Below are positions 1 to 7,268 of a stretch of 22,045 nt of DNA, in pieces; position 1 is the first letter of the stretch, and each line of letters starts with the position of its first letter. The DNA is taken from contig JBDTNQ010000075.1 of the NCBI GenBank assembly GCA_039933635.1, positions 1-22,045 of the forward strand, written 5' to 3'. Source of the stretch: JBDTNQ01 sp039933635. Lineage in GTDB: Bacteria > Acidobacteriota > Vicinamibacteria > Vicinamibacterales > SCN-69-37. Below the pieces are notes generated by a model. That model made no database searches. It was given only the letters and a program-made list of their open reading frames with translations, and was not told the origin of the DNA. The position numbers and the translations under genes are program-made.

Positions 1-1080
1 CTCTCCCTCGCTGACTTCGGATGGAACGCCGTTCGCGAGGGCGCGTTTGCCGTCCACGCGGCCGCCGGCCTCGTGCCGGGCCGCGTCGTTCTCGAGCACA
101 ATCACGTCTTTCGCGTGCGCGTCGCTGATAGCGAGATCCTCGCGGAATCGGCGGGACGCATGAAGCACCGGGCCGAGGGCCGTCAGGCGCTGCCCGTCGT
201 CGGGGACTGGGTGGCCGTCCGGCTCGACACGGTCGGCACACGCAGCCAGATCCGCGAAGTCCTGCCGCGCACGACCTGGTTTTCCCGCAAGGCCGCGGGT
301 CGCGAGACGGAAGAACAGATTGTCGCGGCGAACATCGATGTCGTCTTCATCGTGTTTGGCCTCGACATTCACGTGAAGTCGAACGCGATCGAACGCTACC
401 TCGTCCTGGCGCGTCGCAGCGGCGCGACGCCGGTGATCGTGCTGAACAAGTCCGATGTGGTCGACGATGCCGGGCCGATGCGTGAGGATGCCGAGCAGGC
501 CGCCGCGGGCGCGCCGGTGCACGTGATCAGCGCCCGAACCGCCGAGCCGCTGAGCGCGCTCGAGGCGTATTTCGCGCCGGGACGGACCATCGCCTTGCTG
601 GGGCCCTCAGGCGTCGGCAAGTCCTCGATCGTCAACCGCCTCATCGGCAACGAAGTGCTCCCCACGGGTGAGGTGCGGGAGTGGGACTCGCGCGGGCGGC
701 ACACCACGGTGCACCGTCAGCTGGTGGCGCGCGCGCGCGGCGGGCTCGTCATCGACACGCCCGGGATGCGCGAGTTGCAACTCTGGGACACCGACGTCGT
801 GGACGCCTTCGATGACATCGCGGCGCTGGCCGCGGGTTGCCGCTTCCGTGACTGCCTGCACGACCGTGAGCCCGGCTGTGCGGTCAAGGCGGCGATGGAA
901 CGCGGTCAACTGGACGATGGTCGCTATGCCAGCTTCATCAAGCTCCAGGCCGAGCAGCTGGACATGGAGAAACGGCGTGACGAGCGTGCCCTGAACGAGG
1001 CGAAGCGCTCGGGGAAGATCGGGAGCAAGGCGTTGAAGGCGCTGCAGAAGGAACGGCAGAAAGAGGGACGCGAGTCGTGA
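1..1080 (+). CDS. rsgA: Ribosome small-subunit-dependent GTPase A (RsgA/YjeQ), 5' end cut by window
   Basis: RsgA is a circularly permuted GTPase that helps late maturation of the 30S ribosomal subunit in the cytoplasm. The reading frame is open from base 1, and the residues before the GTG at 73 (LADFGWN... then GLVPGRVV) look like genuine RsgA N-terminus, so the gene starts just upstream of the window and GTG 73 is internal. The GTPase motifs appear in permuted order: G4 NKSD (bases about 445-456), G5-like ISAR, then the P-loop GPSGVGKSS (about 601-627) and G3 DTPGM (about 754-768). A C-terminal zinc knuckle follows (C-x4-C-x-H-x5-C, about 838-882), then a lysine/arginine-rich tail. An N-terminal OB fold is expected in the first ~90 residues. 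The stop overlaps the next gene, suggesting translational coupling. Family identity is very secure. Confidence 0.96.
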   Translation, partial: LSLADFGWNAVREGAFAVHAAAGLVPGRVVLEHNHVFRVRVADSEILAESAGRMKHRAEGRQALPVVGDWVAVRLDTVGTRSQIREVLPRTTWFSRKAAGRETEEQIVAANIDVVFIVFGLDIHVKSNAIERYLVLARRSGATPVIVLNKSDVVDDAGPMREDAEQAAAGAPVHVISARTAEPLSALEAYFAPGRTIALLGPSGVGKSSIVNRLIGNEVLPTGEVREWDSRGRHTTVHRQLVARARGGLVIDTPGMRELQLWDTDVVDAFDDIAALAAGCRFRDCLHDREPGCAVKAAMERGQLDDGRYASFIKLQAEQLDMEKRRDERALNEAKRSGKIGSKALKALQKERQKEGRES

Positions 1081-2066
1081 TGATCTGGCGACGAGCCCTG
1101 CTGCCGATGGTCCTATGGGCGGCGCTGACGGCCTCCTGCGCGCGGCCCGCCGTCGTCGTACCCGTGGACCGGTTTGAGACCACTGTTACCTTGCTGCCGG
1201 ACGGGTCGCTCGATGTGCAGGAACAGATCACAGTGACGGCTGCGGCGGCTGGCTCGGTAATCAGGCGTGAGATTGCCCCCCCGGAAGCGGACAGCGTCGT
1301 CCTGCAGTCGACACGCCTCGACGGCCCGTATCAGGGCGGCACGCGCGAGGGCATCACGGCGGAGAACCGGGGCCGCCGGCTCACGATTCTGTGGCGTGTG
1401 CCATCTGACGGATCACCGCGCCACGAGCTCTCGATCCGCTACCGCGCCTTCGCCGCCGTTCGGGTCGACGAGCCGCGTGCCTATCTCACGTGGATCGCGC
1501 TTCTGCCCGGGCGGGGGTTCGACGTCGGCACCGGCGCTCTGACGCTGGTCCTGCCCTCCGGGATGCCGTTCTACGAGGGCACCGGGATCGCTGAAGCGGG
1601 GTGGACCGTCGAGCGGCACGCCGCAGGAATTTCGGCCACGCGTCAGAACATTTCGAATGCCGAGTCCGCGACGATCCTCGGCGACGTCGATCTCCGCTCC
1701 ACGATGGCGGAAGGGCAGTGGCAAATCGACGAAGACCGGCAGTGGAACCTGCTGCCCGCGTACGCGTCGGGCGGGTTGTTCATGCTCGTCATCGGCGCCG
1801 GCACCCAGTGGATTCTCCGCGCTCAGCATCCACGCCGCCGAACGACCCCTGTACCCGATCCCGAACGGCTCTACGTCGCGAACGGTCTCCGCACCACCGC
1901 GTGGGTCGGCACGCTGGTCGCCATCGGGTGCTCGCTCTTCGCCTACTTCTTTCTGCCCAGGCTCGGCCATTGGATCCAGCTGATCCCCGCCGGCATGATC
2001 GCAGTCGCGGTCATGTTCGTGGTGTTGGCGCGGCGCTGGGAAAGGGAAGGGTTGGGAAGGACATAA
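1077..2066 (+). CDS. DUF2207-like predicted membrane protein
   Basis: Function unknown. The N-terminus has a hydrophobic signal segment (LLPMVLWAALTAS) followed by a Cys; the sequence around it is only a poor lipobox, so lipidation is uncertain. Residues about 30-200 resemble the extracytoplasmic DUF2207 beta-domain, which opens with a pattern like FETTVTLLPDGSLDVQE. Three hydrophobic helices follow near the C-terminus (about residues 228-246, 272-293 and 300-318), so the protein probably shows a large domain outside the membrane and a short cytoplasmic tail. The start is GTG 1077 or the adjoining ATG 1080; both overlap the rsgA stop, so the two genes are likely translated together. Pairing with rsgA does not reveal a role. 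DUF2207 assignment is from pattern recognition and is moderate. Confidence 0.72.
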   Translation: MMIWRRALLPMVLWAALTASCARPAVVVPVDRFETTVTLLPDGSLDVQEQITVTAAAAGSVIRREIAPPEADSVVLQSTRLDGPYQGGTREGITAENRGRRLTILWRVPSDGSPRHELSIRYRAFAAVRVDEPRAYLTWIALLPGRGFDVGTGALTLVLPSGMPFYEGTGIAEAGWTVERHAAGISATRQNISNAESATILGDVDLRSTMAEGQWQIDEDRQWNLLPAYASGGLFMLVIGAGTQWILRAQHPRRRTTPVPDPERLYVANGLRTTAWVGTLVAIGCSLFAYFFLPRLGHWIQLIPAGMIAVAVMFVVLARRWEREGLGRT

Positions 2067-2106
2067 CCCGAACCACGGAACCCAGCACCCCAGAACCTAG
2101 AACCCC
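2065..2106. repeat. AGAACC-type 7-8 bp periodic repeat, copy 1 (degenerate)
   Basis: A degenerate array of GAACC-like units lies between two convergent genes: CGAACC, GGAACC, AGCACC, AGAACC, AGAACC. The units start every 7 or 8 bases (the shared G is at 2070, 2078, 2085, 2093 and 2100). It runs over the stop codon and last codons of the minus-strand glycosyltransferase. Cleaner copies are at 9734-9780 and 14595-14640. It is not palindromic and has no coding sense. Confidence 0.7.
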
Positions 2107-3581
2107 GCTGAGCTCTTCTCAAACAAATACACATCGATGTGTTGCAGCGTCAGGTGTGATCGTTCGACAAAGCGGCGTCGGAACTGTTCGATGACGACGG
2201 CGCGCGTCGGGTCGCCTTGCATGGTGATGAGCCACACGCGCGGATGTTGCCCGGTGGCGCGTTCCATGACGTGGGCCCATCCATCCGCCGGCGGCGGCGG
2301 ATCGAACAGGGGAAACGCACGCTCAGCGAGGTCGGATCGCTGACGGTAGAAGTCGAACGGGATCTGATGAAAGTAGGGATAGAAGACCAGCAGGTCATCC
2401 GGCCGGGCCTGTTGCTCGATGGCCGGCACCGCCGCGCGCCAGTTGTCCTTGCGGATCGTGTCGTAGTAGGCGCGCAACGGCGTCGTGCTGACGATGACCA
2501 CTCCTGCCAGAATGACCGCCCGCAGCGCCGCAAGCGGCACGAGTGCGAGGCCTTCCGCGGCAAGAAGCGCGAACGGCACGGACGCGGCGATTGTGTATTT
2601 CTCCAGAAAGATCGGCGAGCTCACACGTGAGAGGAGAAAGGGCAGCGCGATTGGGGCGAGGAGCCACGGCAAGACGATCGTGATCGGCCGGCTGACGACG
2701 GCACCCGGCCGGCGGGCGCGCCACATCGCGATGAGGCCAAGACCGGCGAGCGGGCCGAGGCACCACAACAGCGGTTTCGATCCCGCGTAGGCGAGAAACG
2801 GCGACCAGGCGCTGGACCACGCCGGCTCGGGAATCCAGAAGGCGCGCTGGACCGATGAGAACTGCCAGGTGAAGATCGCCAGCCACGGGAGGAACGCCAC
2901 GAGCACGCACGTCATGGCCAGCACCCATCGCGTGGCGATGGTCGTCGCCTGATGCCGCTCCCGCGCGGCAATCCAGGCCAGCGAGCCGGCCTGTCCTGCG
3001 AGCACGAATGCCGCATATGCGTGCGTGTACACCATCAGCGCCGTGACCACGACATACACGATGAAGCCACGGGGCGACGCTGAGTCCAGGAGCCGGATGA
3101 AGGCGGCCACCGACAGCGTGGACAGCAGCGCGAGCAGGGCATACATCCGCGCTTCCTGGGCGAACTCGATCTGAAAGACCGAGACCGCCAGCAGCACCGC
3201 CGCGATCAGGCCCACACGCGTCGATCGCAGGCGCGATGCGACCGCGTAGGCGGCGCCGATGAGGCCGACGCTGAACAGCACCGACAACAGTCGCGCCGCC
3301 CACACGCTGCCTCCGGCAACCTTGCCCCAGAAGAAGAGCAGGAAGTAGTGCAGCGGCGGGTGCACGTCCTGGCCGGTCTCCGCGACGATGTTCGCCAGCG
3401 TCGTCCGTGAGATCGCGACGGAAAACGACTCGTCGAGCCAGACGCTTTCCGTGTCGAGGTGATGGAGGCGCAACCCGGCGGCGGCGATCAGTACGATCGC
3501 CAGTGCGGCATATGGCAGCACCCTGGAGCGCCGCGCCGGAGAGGCGTCCGTGGAGCCCCGGACCTTCAGGTCCGGGGCCAT
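2097..3581 (-). CDS. GT39/ArnT-type membrane glycosyltransferase
   Basis: Predicted polytopic inner-membrane glycosyltransferase of the GT-C fold (dolichyl-phosphate-mannose mannosyltransferase / ArnT-like). Such enzymes move a sugar from a polyprenyl-phosphate donor to lipid, protein or glycan on the outer face of the membrane. The first transmembrane helix (LPYAALAIVLIAAAGLRL) is followed by the typical acidic loop WLDESFS, then VHPPLHYFLLFFW, both characteristic of GT39 proteins; about ten further hydrophobic helices follow. The C-terminal part is a soluble domain ending at 2097. The frame is open up to 3734, but this would overlap the upstream methyltransferase, so ATG 3581 is chosen. That ATG sits beside a strong palindrome and has no clear Shine-Dalgarno; GTG 3521, directly before helix 1, is an alternative start. 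Donor and acceptor are unknown. Confidence 0.85.
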   Translation of the reverse strand: MAPDLKVRGSTDASPARRSRVLPYAALAIVLIAAAGLRLHHLDTESVWLDESFSVAISRTTLANIVAETGQDVHPPLHYFLLFFWGKVAGGSVWAARLLSVLFSVGLIGAAYAVASRLRSTRVGLIAAVLLAVSVFQIEFAQEARMYALLALLSTLSVAAFIRLLDSASPRGFIVYVVVTALMVYTHAYAAFVLAGQAGSLAWIAARERHQATTIATRWVLAMTCVLVAFLPWLAIFTWQFSSVQRAFWIPEPAWSSAWSPFLAYAGSKPLLWCLGPLAGLGLIAMWRARRPGAVVSRPITIVLPWLLAPIALPFLLSRVSSPIFLEKYTIAASVPFALLAAEGLALVPLAALRAVILAGVVIVSTTPLRAYYDTIRKDNWRAAVPAIEQQARPDDLLVFYPYFHQIPFDFYRQRSDLAERAFPLFDPPPPADGWAHVMERATGQHPRVWLITMQGDPTRAVVIEQFRRRFVERSHLTLQHIDVYLFEKSSAGF

Positions 3582-3603
3582 GGCGGGACGTGAAGGTCCG
3601 CCA
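3556..3603. repeat. Double-hairpin REP-like element at the glycosyltransferase start
   Basis: A perfect palindrome with 10-base arms CCCCGGACCT / AGGTCCGGGG and a 2-base loop spans 3556-3577. It is followed at 3583-3603 by a second, imperfect hairpin (GGCGGGAC ... GTCCGCC). The two carry the same 10-mer in opposite orientation: CGGACCTTCA at 3559-3568 and TGAAGGTCCG at 3591-3600. The start codon of the minus-strand glycosyltransferase falls between them. The arrangement resembles a REP/BIME-type dispersed palindromic unit, but no second copy exists in this window. Confidence 0.6.
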
Positions 3604-3622
3604 CTCGATGTCGGGAGCGTTC

Positions 3623-4654
3623 TCACGGTTTGCGCGCGGTCATGACGCCCCGGTCGGCCGCGGTCTCGGCGAACGTGAAGTCCCGAAAGCCCGCACGTGT
3701 GAGAAGCGTCGCGTACTCGGACGTTGCGTAACACTTGCCCTGGGTGGAGTGCATCAGGATCGTCGAGTACTCCGCCACAGGCAGCGGACCCGTTTTGTCG
3801 TCGTTGATGAACGCGTCGTGAATCATCAGGAGACCGCCGGCGGGAAGCGCCGCGAACGAGCGATGGAGCAGGTGCTCGATTTCGGCCTCATCCCAGTCGT
3901 GCAGCACGTTGGAGAAGAGATGCACATCGTGTCCCGCCGGCCAGCCGTCGCCGAAGAATGAGCCGGCGGCAACGGATACGCGGCCGCTGAAGCCACGCTC
4001 GGCGATGAGGGTGGCGGCGATGCGATCGACGGGCGCCTGATCGAAGACGGTCGCGTGCAGGTGAGGGAACCGAGCCGCCAACACGCATGCGTAGATGCCC
4101 GAGCCGCCCCCGATATCGAGCAGGCGCATGCGTCGCGAGAGATCGATGGCCGACGCAAGGGCGGCGCCGAGGTACGCGCCGCGGCAATCCATTGCGGCGG
4201 TGAAGCTCCGCGCGAAGGCTTCCTCTTCCATCGACGCGTGCCAGTCCTGACCCGCCTTGTCCCCGCCCCAGTGTGCGGGTTTGCCCGTCCGCAGCACGCG
4301 CACGAAGTCCTGAACGACCGGCCGATCCTTGAGCGACGCGTAGTAGGCCGCAAGATTGAACGCCGATCCGCGTACGAGGTGCTCGCGGGCCGTCGGAGTC
4401 ACAGTGATGAGCCCATCCTGTCGGGTGACAAGTCCGTTCGCCGCCGCCAGCGTCACCAGCACGTCTGCCGGCCGTCGCGCCAATTCGAGACCGTCGCACA
4501 ACTGGTCGAACGTCGATGGCCGTGCCTCCAGCCACGTGAACAGATCGAGATGCACGATGGCGGCCGTGAGCAGGTCAGCGGCATAGATCCCGTCGCGATA
4601 CCGGTAGAGACATGTCGGGTCGGTTGTGGTGCGGTCCAGCAACGATAGAGCCAT
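3623..4654 (-). CDS. SAM-dependent small-molecule O-methyltransferase (COMT-like)
   Basis: Predicted cytoplasmic class-I methyltransferase of the plant-COMT / acetylserotonin-methyltransferase type. Residues about 20-95 form the N-terminal winged-helix dimerisation region (YAADLLTAAIVHLDLF... RPADVLVTLAAANGLV). The SAM motif LLDIGGGSG is at residues 178-186, and the family-typical LHDWDEAE follows at 251-258, where His252 would be the catalytic base. A final AGFRDF strand motif is near residue 321. Length is 343 residues, normal for the family. The frame stays open upstream to 4771, but that start lies inside an intrinsic terminator hairpin, so ATG 4654 (MALSLL) is chosen. Its stop is about 40 bases before the glycosyltransferase start, so the two may be co-transcribed, possibly for modification of a lipid-linked or secreted product. 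Substrate unknown. Confidence 0.85.
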   Translation of the reverse strand: MALSLLDRTTTDPTCLYRYRDGIYAADLLTAAIVHLDLFTWLEARPSTFDQLCDGLELARRPADVLVTLAAANGLVTRQDGLITVTPTAREHLVRGSAFNLAAYYASLKDRPVVQDFVRVLRTGKPAHWGGDKAGQDWHASMEEEAFARSFTAAMDCRGAYLGAALASAIDLSRRMRLLDIGGGSGIYACVLAARFPHLHATVFDQAPVDRIAATLIAERGFSGRVSVAAGSFFGDGWPAGHDVHLFSNVLHDWDEAEIEHLLHRSFAALPAGGLLMIHDAFINDDKTGPLPVAEYSTILMHSTQGKCYATSEYATLLTRAGFRDFTFAETAADRGVMTARKP

Positions 4655-4743
4655 GGGCGGGAGTGTACCGCGAGCCAGACGGGCACGAGCGCTGAAGGCG
4701 CGAGAGGACAAGGGGTGAGGGGACGCCGGGAAACCAGCCCACG

Positions 4744-4775
4744 AAAAAGGGCGTGCCGGAACTGCCGGCACGCCC
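4744..4775 (-). terminator. Intrinsic terminator of the CsgG-domain gene
   Basis: Read on the minus strand, an 11-bp perfect stem GGGCGTGCCGG / CCGGCACGCCC with a 5-base loop (4749-4775 on plus) is followed at once by five T residues (4748-4744). It lies about 45 bases downstream of the stop at 4818 and upstream of the methyltransferase start, so it should end the CsgG-domain transcript and separate the two genes. Confidence 0.85.
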
Positions 4776-4817
4776 TGCGCTGCACAACGCCGCCTGTTGC
4801 GGCTGGTCTGGAGGGGC

Positions 4818-5510
4818 CTAGAGTCGACCCTTGGCCGCGATCAACTTGTCGACCACCTGCTTCACGGCGAGTTCCGTTGCTTCGCCGATGATCGTGTCCT
4901 TGAAGTTGGAGCTGCCGAAGTTGAGGCCACCGACGCCGGCCTTACCGCCACCGCCGCCCGCGCCGCCGAGCATAAGGCCCGAGCGCTTGGACTGACCCTC
5001 GCCCTTGGCGACCGCCATGATCTCGCCCGTCGAGCTGTCGATCATGCGCGCCGCGATCGCGACGTTGGCCTTGCCGGACGACTTGCCGACCGATCCCACG
5101 CCGAACTTGCTGCCGAAGCCGCCGCCGCCGACGCTCTTGTTGCTGTCTTCGGTGCCGAACTTCGTGATCGAGCCGACGATGAGGTACTTCACGCCGAGCG
5201 CCTTGCCGATCTTGGCCGCCTTGGCCGTGGGATCGACGCGATCGCTCGCGTTGAAGTTCTGTTCGTTCAGAATCGCGTCAATTTTCTTGCGCTCGATGAC
5301 GCGAAAACTGCCGTCTTCGACGAGGCCGTCGACGATGAGATCGGCGATGCCCTTGCCGATGTCCTCGTTACCGCCCCACCAGTTGTTGACCGAACCGAAG
5401 TCGAAATCGAGCAGCGCAACAGTCGGGCGTGAGGCCTGCGCGTTGCCGGAAGCCACCATCAGCCCCGCCACCGCCACGACCAGAGCCCCGAAACGGGCCA
5501 AATGACGCAT
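4818..5510 (-). CDS. Exported CsgG-domain protein
   Basis: CsgG-family proteins are outer-membrane or periplasmic components; in curli systems CsgG forms the secretion pore. Here residues 1-26 form a signal peptide (MRHLARFGALVVAVAGLMVASGNAQA). It is followed by the hallmark start of the domain, PTVALLDFDFG, then IADLIVDGLVEDGSFRVIERKK and VKYLIVGSITKFG, which match the CsgG fold. No lipobox cysteine is present, unlike true CsgG. Two glycine-rich stretches (GGGGFGSKFGVGSVG and GGAGGGGGKAGVGG) fall in the second half, where CsgG has its membrane hairpins. No csgA, csgE or csgF neighbour is seen, so curli secretion should not be assumed. ATG 5510 is preferred over the more upstream in-frame start at 5528 because a near-perfect Shine-Dalgarno precedes it. 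It has its own terminator and is likely monocistronic. Confidence 0.85.
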   Translation of the reverse strand: MRHLARFGALVVAVAGLMVASGNAQASRPTVALLDFDFGSVNNWWGGNEDIGKGIADLIVDGLVEDGSFRVIERKKIDAILNEQNFNASDRVDPTAKAAKIGKALGVKYLIVGSITKFGTEDSNKSVGGGGFGSKFGVGSVGKSSGKANVAIAARMIDSSTGEIMAVAKGEGQSKRSGLMLGGAGGGGGKAGVGGLNFGSSNFKDTIIGEATELAVKQVVDKLIAAKGRL

Positions 5511-5512
5511 AG

Positions 5513-5520
5513 TCACCTCC
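5513..5520 (-). promoter_or_regulatory. Strong Shine-Dalgarno that sets the CsgG-domain start
   Basis: On the minus strand GGAGGTGA ends two bases before ATG 5510, so GGAGG lies five bases from the start. It is the best ribosome-binding site in the window, suggests high expression, and rules against the in-frame start at 5528. Confidence 0.8.
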
Positions 5521-5697
5521 GGTGACACACGGCGGCAGAGCGTACCAAGCGCCGGGCACCTATCCTACGGAATATCGGCAGTAGGGTTGCCGGCGTTACC
5601 CGGCCGTCTGCACCGACGCAACAGGCCTGGCAGCGCGATAGAGTAGCCAGGCCCAGAGAGGCATTCCGCGCCCGGTCCGTCCGGGAACGAGGAGACC

Positions 5698-6402
5698 ATG
5701 ATCAGGCTCGGCTATTGGATCGTACTCTCGGGCGCGCTGGTCGCGGCATCAATGTCGCTCCCCGCGCAAGGGCCGTCCACCACGGACGGATTCGCCCCGC
5801 TGCTCAATGGCCGCGATACCCGAGGCTGGCATTGGAGCAGAACCGTGCACCACGGGACGACCCCCCTGGCGAGGCTCGAGCAGGGAACGCTGGTGCTCGA
5901 GCCGCACCCGTTCGGGCAGGGCGGCCTCTTCCTGACCGACAAGGCCTACAAGGATTTCGAGCTCACGCTCGACTGCCTGCCGGACCCCGGCTACAACAGC
6001 GGCATCTTCCTTCGCTCCACCGAAGGCGGGTCGGCCTATCAAATCGAGCTCGTGCGCCCGGGCAACGCCGGCGCGCTCCTGGGCGAGCAGATGCGCTTGT
6101 CCCCGCCCCAGTATGTGAGCCCGCGCGTGGACGTGAATACGGTGTGGAAGGATGGCGCGTGGAACACCATGCGCGTGCGCATGGAAGGCGAGGCGCCGCA
6201 CATCACCCTCTGGATCAACGAGACGAAGATGTGGGAAGTCGCGATGCCGAAGAACGACCAGATTGGCGGCCTCTCCGGCGGCATGATCGGTCTGCAACTG
6301 CACTGGAGTGCGACGTATACCGCGGCGGCAGGTGGCAGCGGATCCGGATTGCCGTGGTCCGTGCAACGGTTCCGGAACATCGCCATCAAGGAGTTGCCGT
6401 GA
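5698..6402 (+). CDS. Exported DUF1080 (3-keto-disaccharide hydrolase family) protein
   Basis: Secreted or periplasmic protein with a single concanavalin-like DUF1080 domain (PF06439), a family now linked to hydrolysis of 3-keto-glycosides. Residues 1-24 are a signal peptide (IVLSGALVAASMSLPAQG). The domain opens with the diagnostic GFAPLLNGRDTRGWHW, continues with FELTLDCLPDPGYNSGIFLRS (the NSGIFLR strand is typical), and ends with the RFRNIAIKEL strand common to the family. ATG 5698 is supported by GAGGAG at 5689-5694. The stop overlaps the GTG of the next gene (GTGA), so the two are almost certainly one translational unit. Membership of the family is secure; the actual substrate is not known, although nearby oxidoreductase and TIM-barrel genes fit a keto-sugar route. 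Confidence 0.88.
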   Translation: MIRLGYWIVLSGALVAASMSLPAQGPSTTDGFAPLLNGRDTRGWHWSRTVHHGTTPLARLEQGTLVLEPHPFGQGGLFLTDKAYKDFELTLDCLPDPGYNSGIFLRSTEGGSAYQIELVRPGNAGALLGEQMRLSPPQYVSPRVDVNTVWKDGAWNTMRVRMEGEAPHITLWINETKMWEVAMPKNDQIGGLSGGMIGLQLHWSATYTAAAGGSGSGLPWSVQRFRNIAIKELP

Positions 6403-7238
6403 TCCGTCTGCTCCTCACGCTTGCCGTCTTCCTTGCCGCCCCGCTCGCTCTCGATGCTCAGCAGGCGCCACCCGCGAACTCGATCGGGATCGAGTTCATC
6501 CGCATTCAGCCGGGGACCATGCGGGTCGGCGTGTTCCAGCCGCCGTATCCGAAGCCCCCACAGCCAGGGGCGGTCCCTTCGCGTTCGAACCAGCCGCCGC
6601 TCTCGCCTGCCGACTACGCGCGCATCGAGGCGATGGCGAAAGCCGACGCCTCTCCCGGCTTCGTGGTCACCCTCCCTCGTCCGTACGACATCGGCAAGTT
6701 CGAGATCACGCAGGCGCAATGGATGCGCGTGATGGGGCGGAACCCCTCACTCTTCCAGGGCGACAAGGTGACGGACGATGCGAGTCGTCATCCCGTCGAG
6801 CGGGTGACCTGGGAGGATGCGCAAGCGTTCGTGACCGCCTTGAACAAGCTCGAACGCACGCGCGCGTACCGGCTGCCGACCGAATTCGAGTGGGAATACG
6901 CAGCGCGCGCAGGCGGCGATGCCGACCTCCCGTGGTCGCAGATTCGCGACCAGGCGATTGCGGGCTACAACGCATACTTCACCACGCACGCGGTTGGCGA
7001 GAAGAAGCCCAACGCGTGGGGACTCTACGACGTCATGGGCAACGTCTGGGAGTGGGTGCAGGATCCGTACAACGGCAAGCTGTTCGCCGATCCCAAGCCG
7101 GCGAAGACCGGCCGCGAGCATGTGCTCAAGGGCGGAGGGTTCGCGGCCGACGTGAAGAACGCCATACCCGCCACGCACGCTGCCGGACCTGGGAGCGGGT
7201 TCGATGTAGGTTTCCGGATCGTTCGCGATGTGAGATAG
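6399..7238 (+). CDS. Exported FGE-sulfatase-fold protein without catalytic cysteines
   Basis: Protein of the formylglycine-generating-enzyme (SUMF1/EgtB) fold, 279 residues. It begins with a signal peptide (IRLLLTLAVFLAAPLALDAQQ). Family blocks are clear: YDIGKFEITQAQWMRVMGRNP, HPVERVTWEDAQAFVTALN, YRLPTEFEWEYAARAGG, NAWGLYDVMGNVWEWVQDP, and a C-terminal KGGGFAADV...DVGFRIVRD. In true FGE the GGS block carries the copper-binding cysteines; here no cysteine occurs, so sulfatase activation is unlikely and a binding or structural role is more plausible. The start is GTG 6399 overlapping the DUF1080 stop; the same frame is open upstream across the DUF1080 gene but shows no family sequence there. 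The export signal and coupling suggest that it acts together with the DUF1080 protein outside the cytoplasm. Confidence 0.86.
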   Translation: MIRLLLTLAVFLAAPLALDAQQAPPANSIGIEFIRIQPGTMRVGVFQPPYPKPPQPGAVPSRSNQPPLSPADYARIEAMAKADASPGFVVTLPRPYDIGKFEITQAQWMRVMGRNPSLFQGDKVTDDASRHPVERVTWEDAQAFVTALNKLERTRAYRLPTEFEWEYAARAGGDADLPWSQIRDQAIAGYNAYFTTHAVGEKKPNAWGLYDVMGNVWEWVQDPYNGKLFADPKPAKTGREHVLKGGGFAADVKNAIPATHAAGPGSGFDVGFRIVRDVR

Positions 7239-7268
7239 GCGCGGGACCGTCCCTGGCGCCAGAGCCCG

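Noticed and set aside
1137..1141. Lipobox in the DUF2207-like protein
   Set aside because: LTASC has Thr at -3, a weak match; kept only as a possibility in the gene entry.
4655..4771. Upstream start of the methyltransferase at 4771
   Set aside because: It falls inside an intrinsic terminator hairpin and adds 39 residues with no family likeness; ATG 4654 gives a normal-length protein.
5715..6398. Extension of the FGE-fold frame upstream through the DUF1080 gene
   Set aside because: The added residues are arginine-rich shadow sequence; the signal peptide and family blocks begin only after GTG 6399.
6399..7238. Sulfatase-activating formylglycine-generating enzyme
   Set aside because: The needed cysteines are absent and no sulfatase gene lies in the window.
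7239..7268. CTGGCGCCAG inverted repeat (7254-7263) as a bidirectional terminator between convergent genes
   Set aside because: The palindrome has no loop and no T-run follows on either strand.
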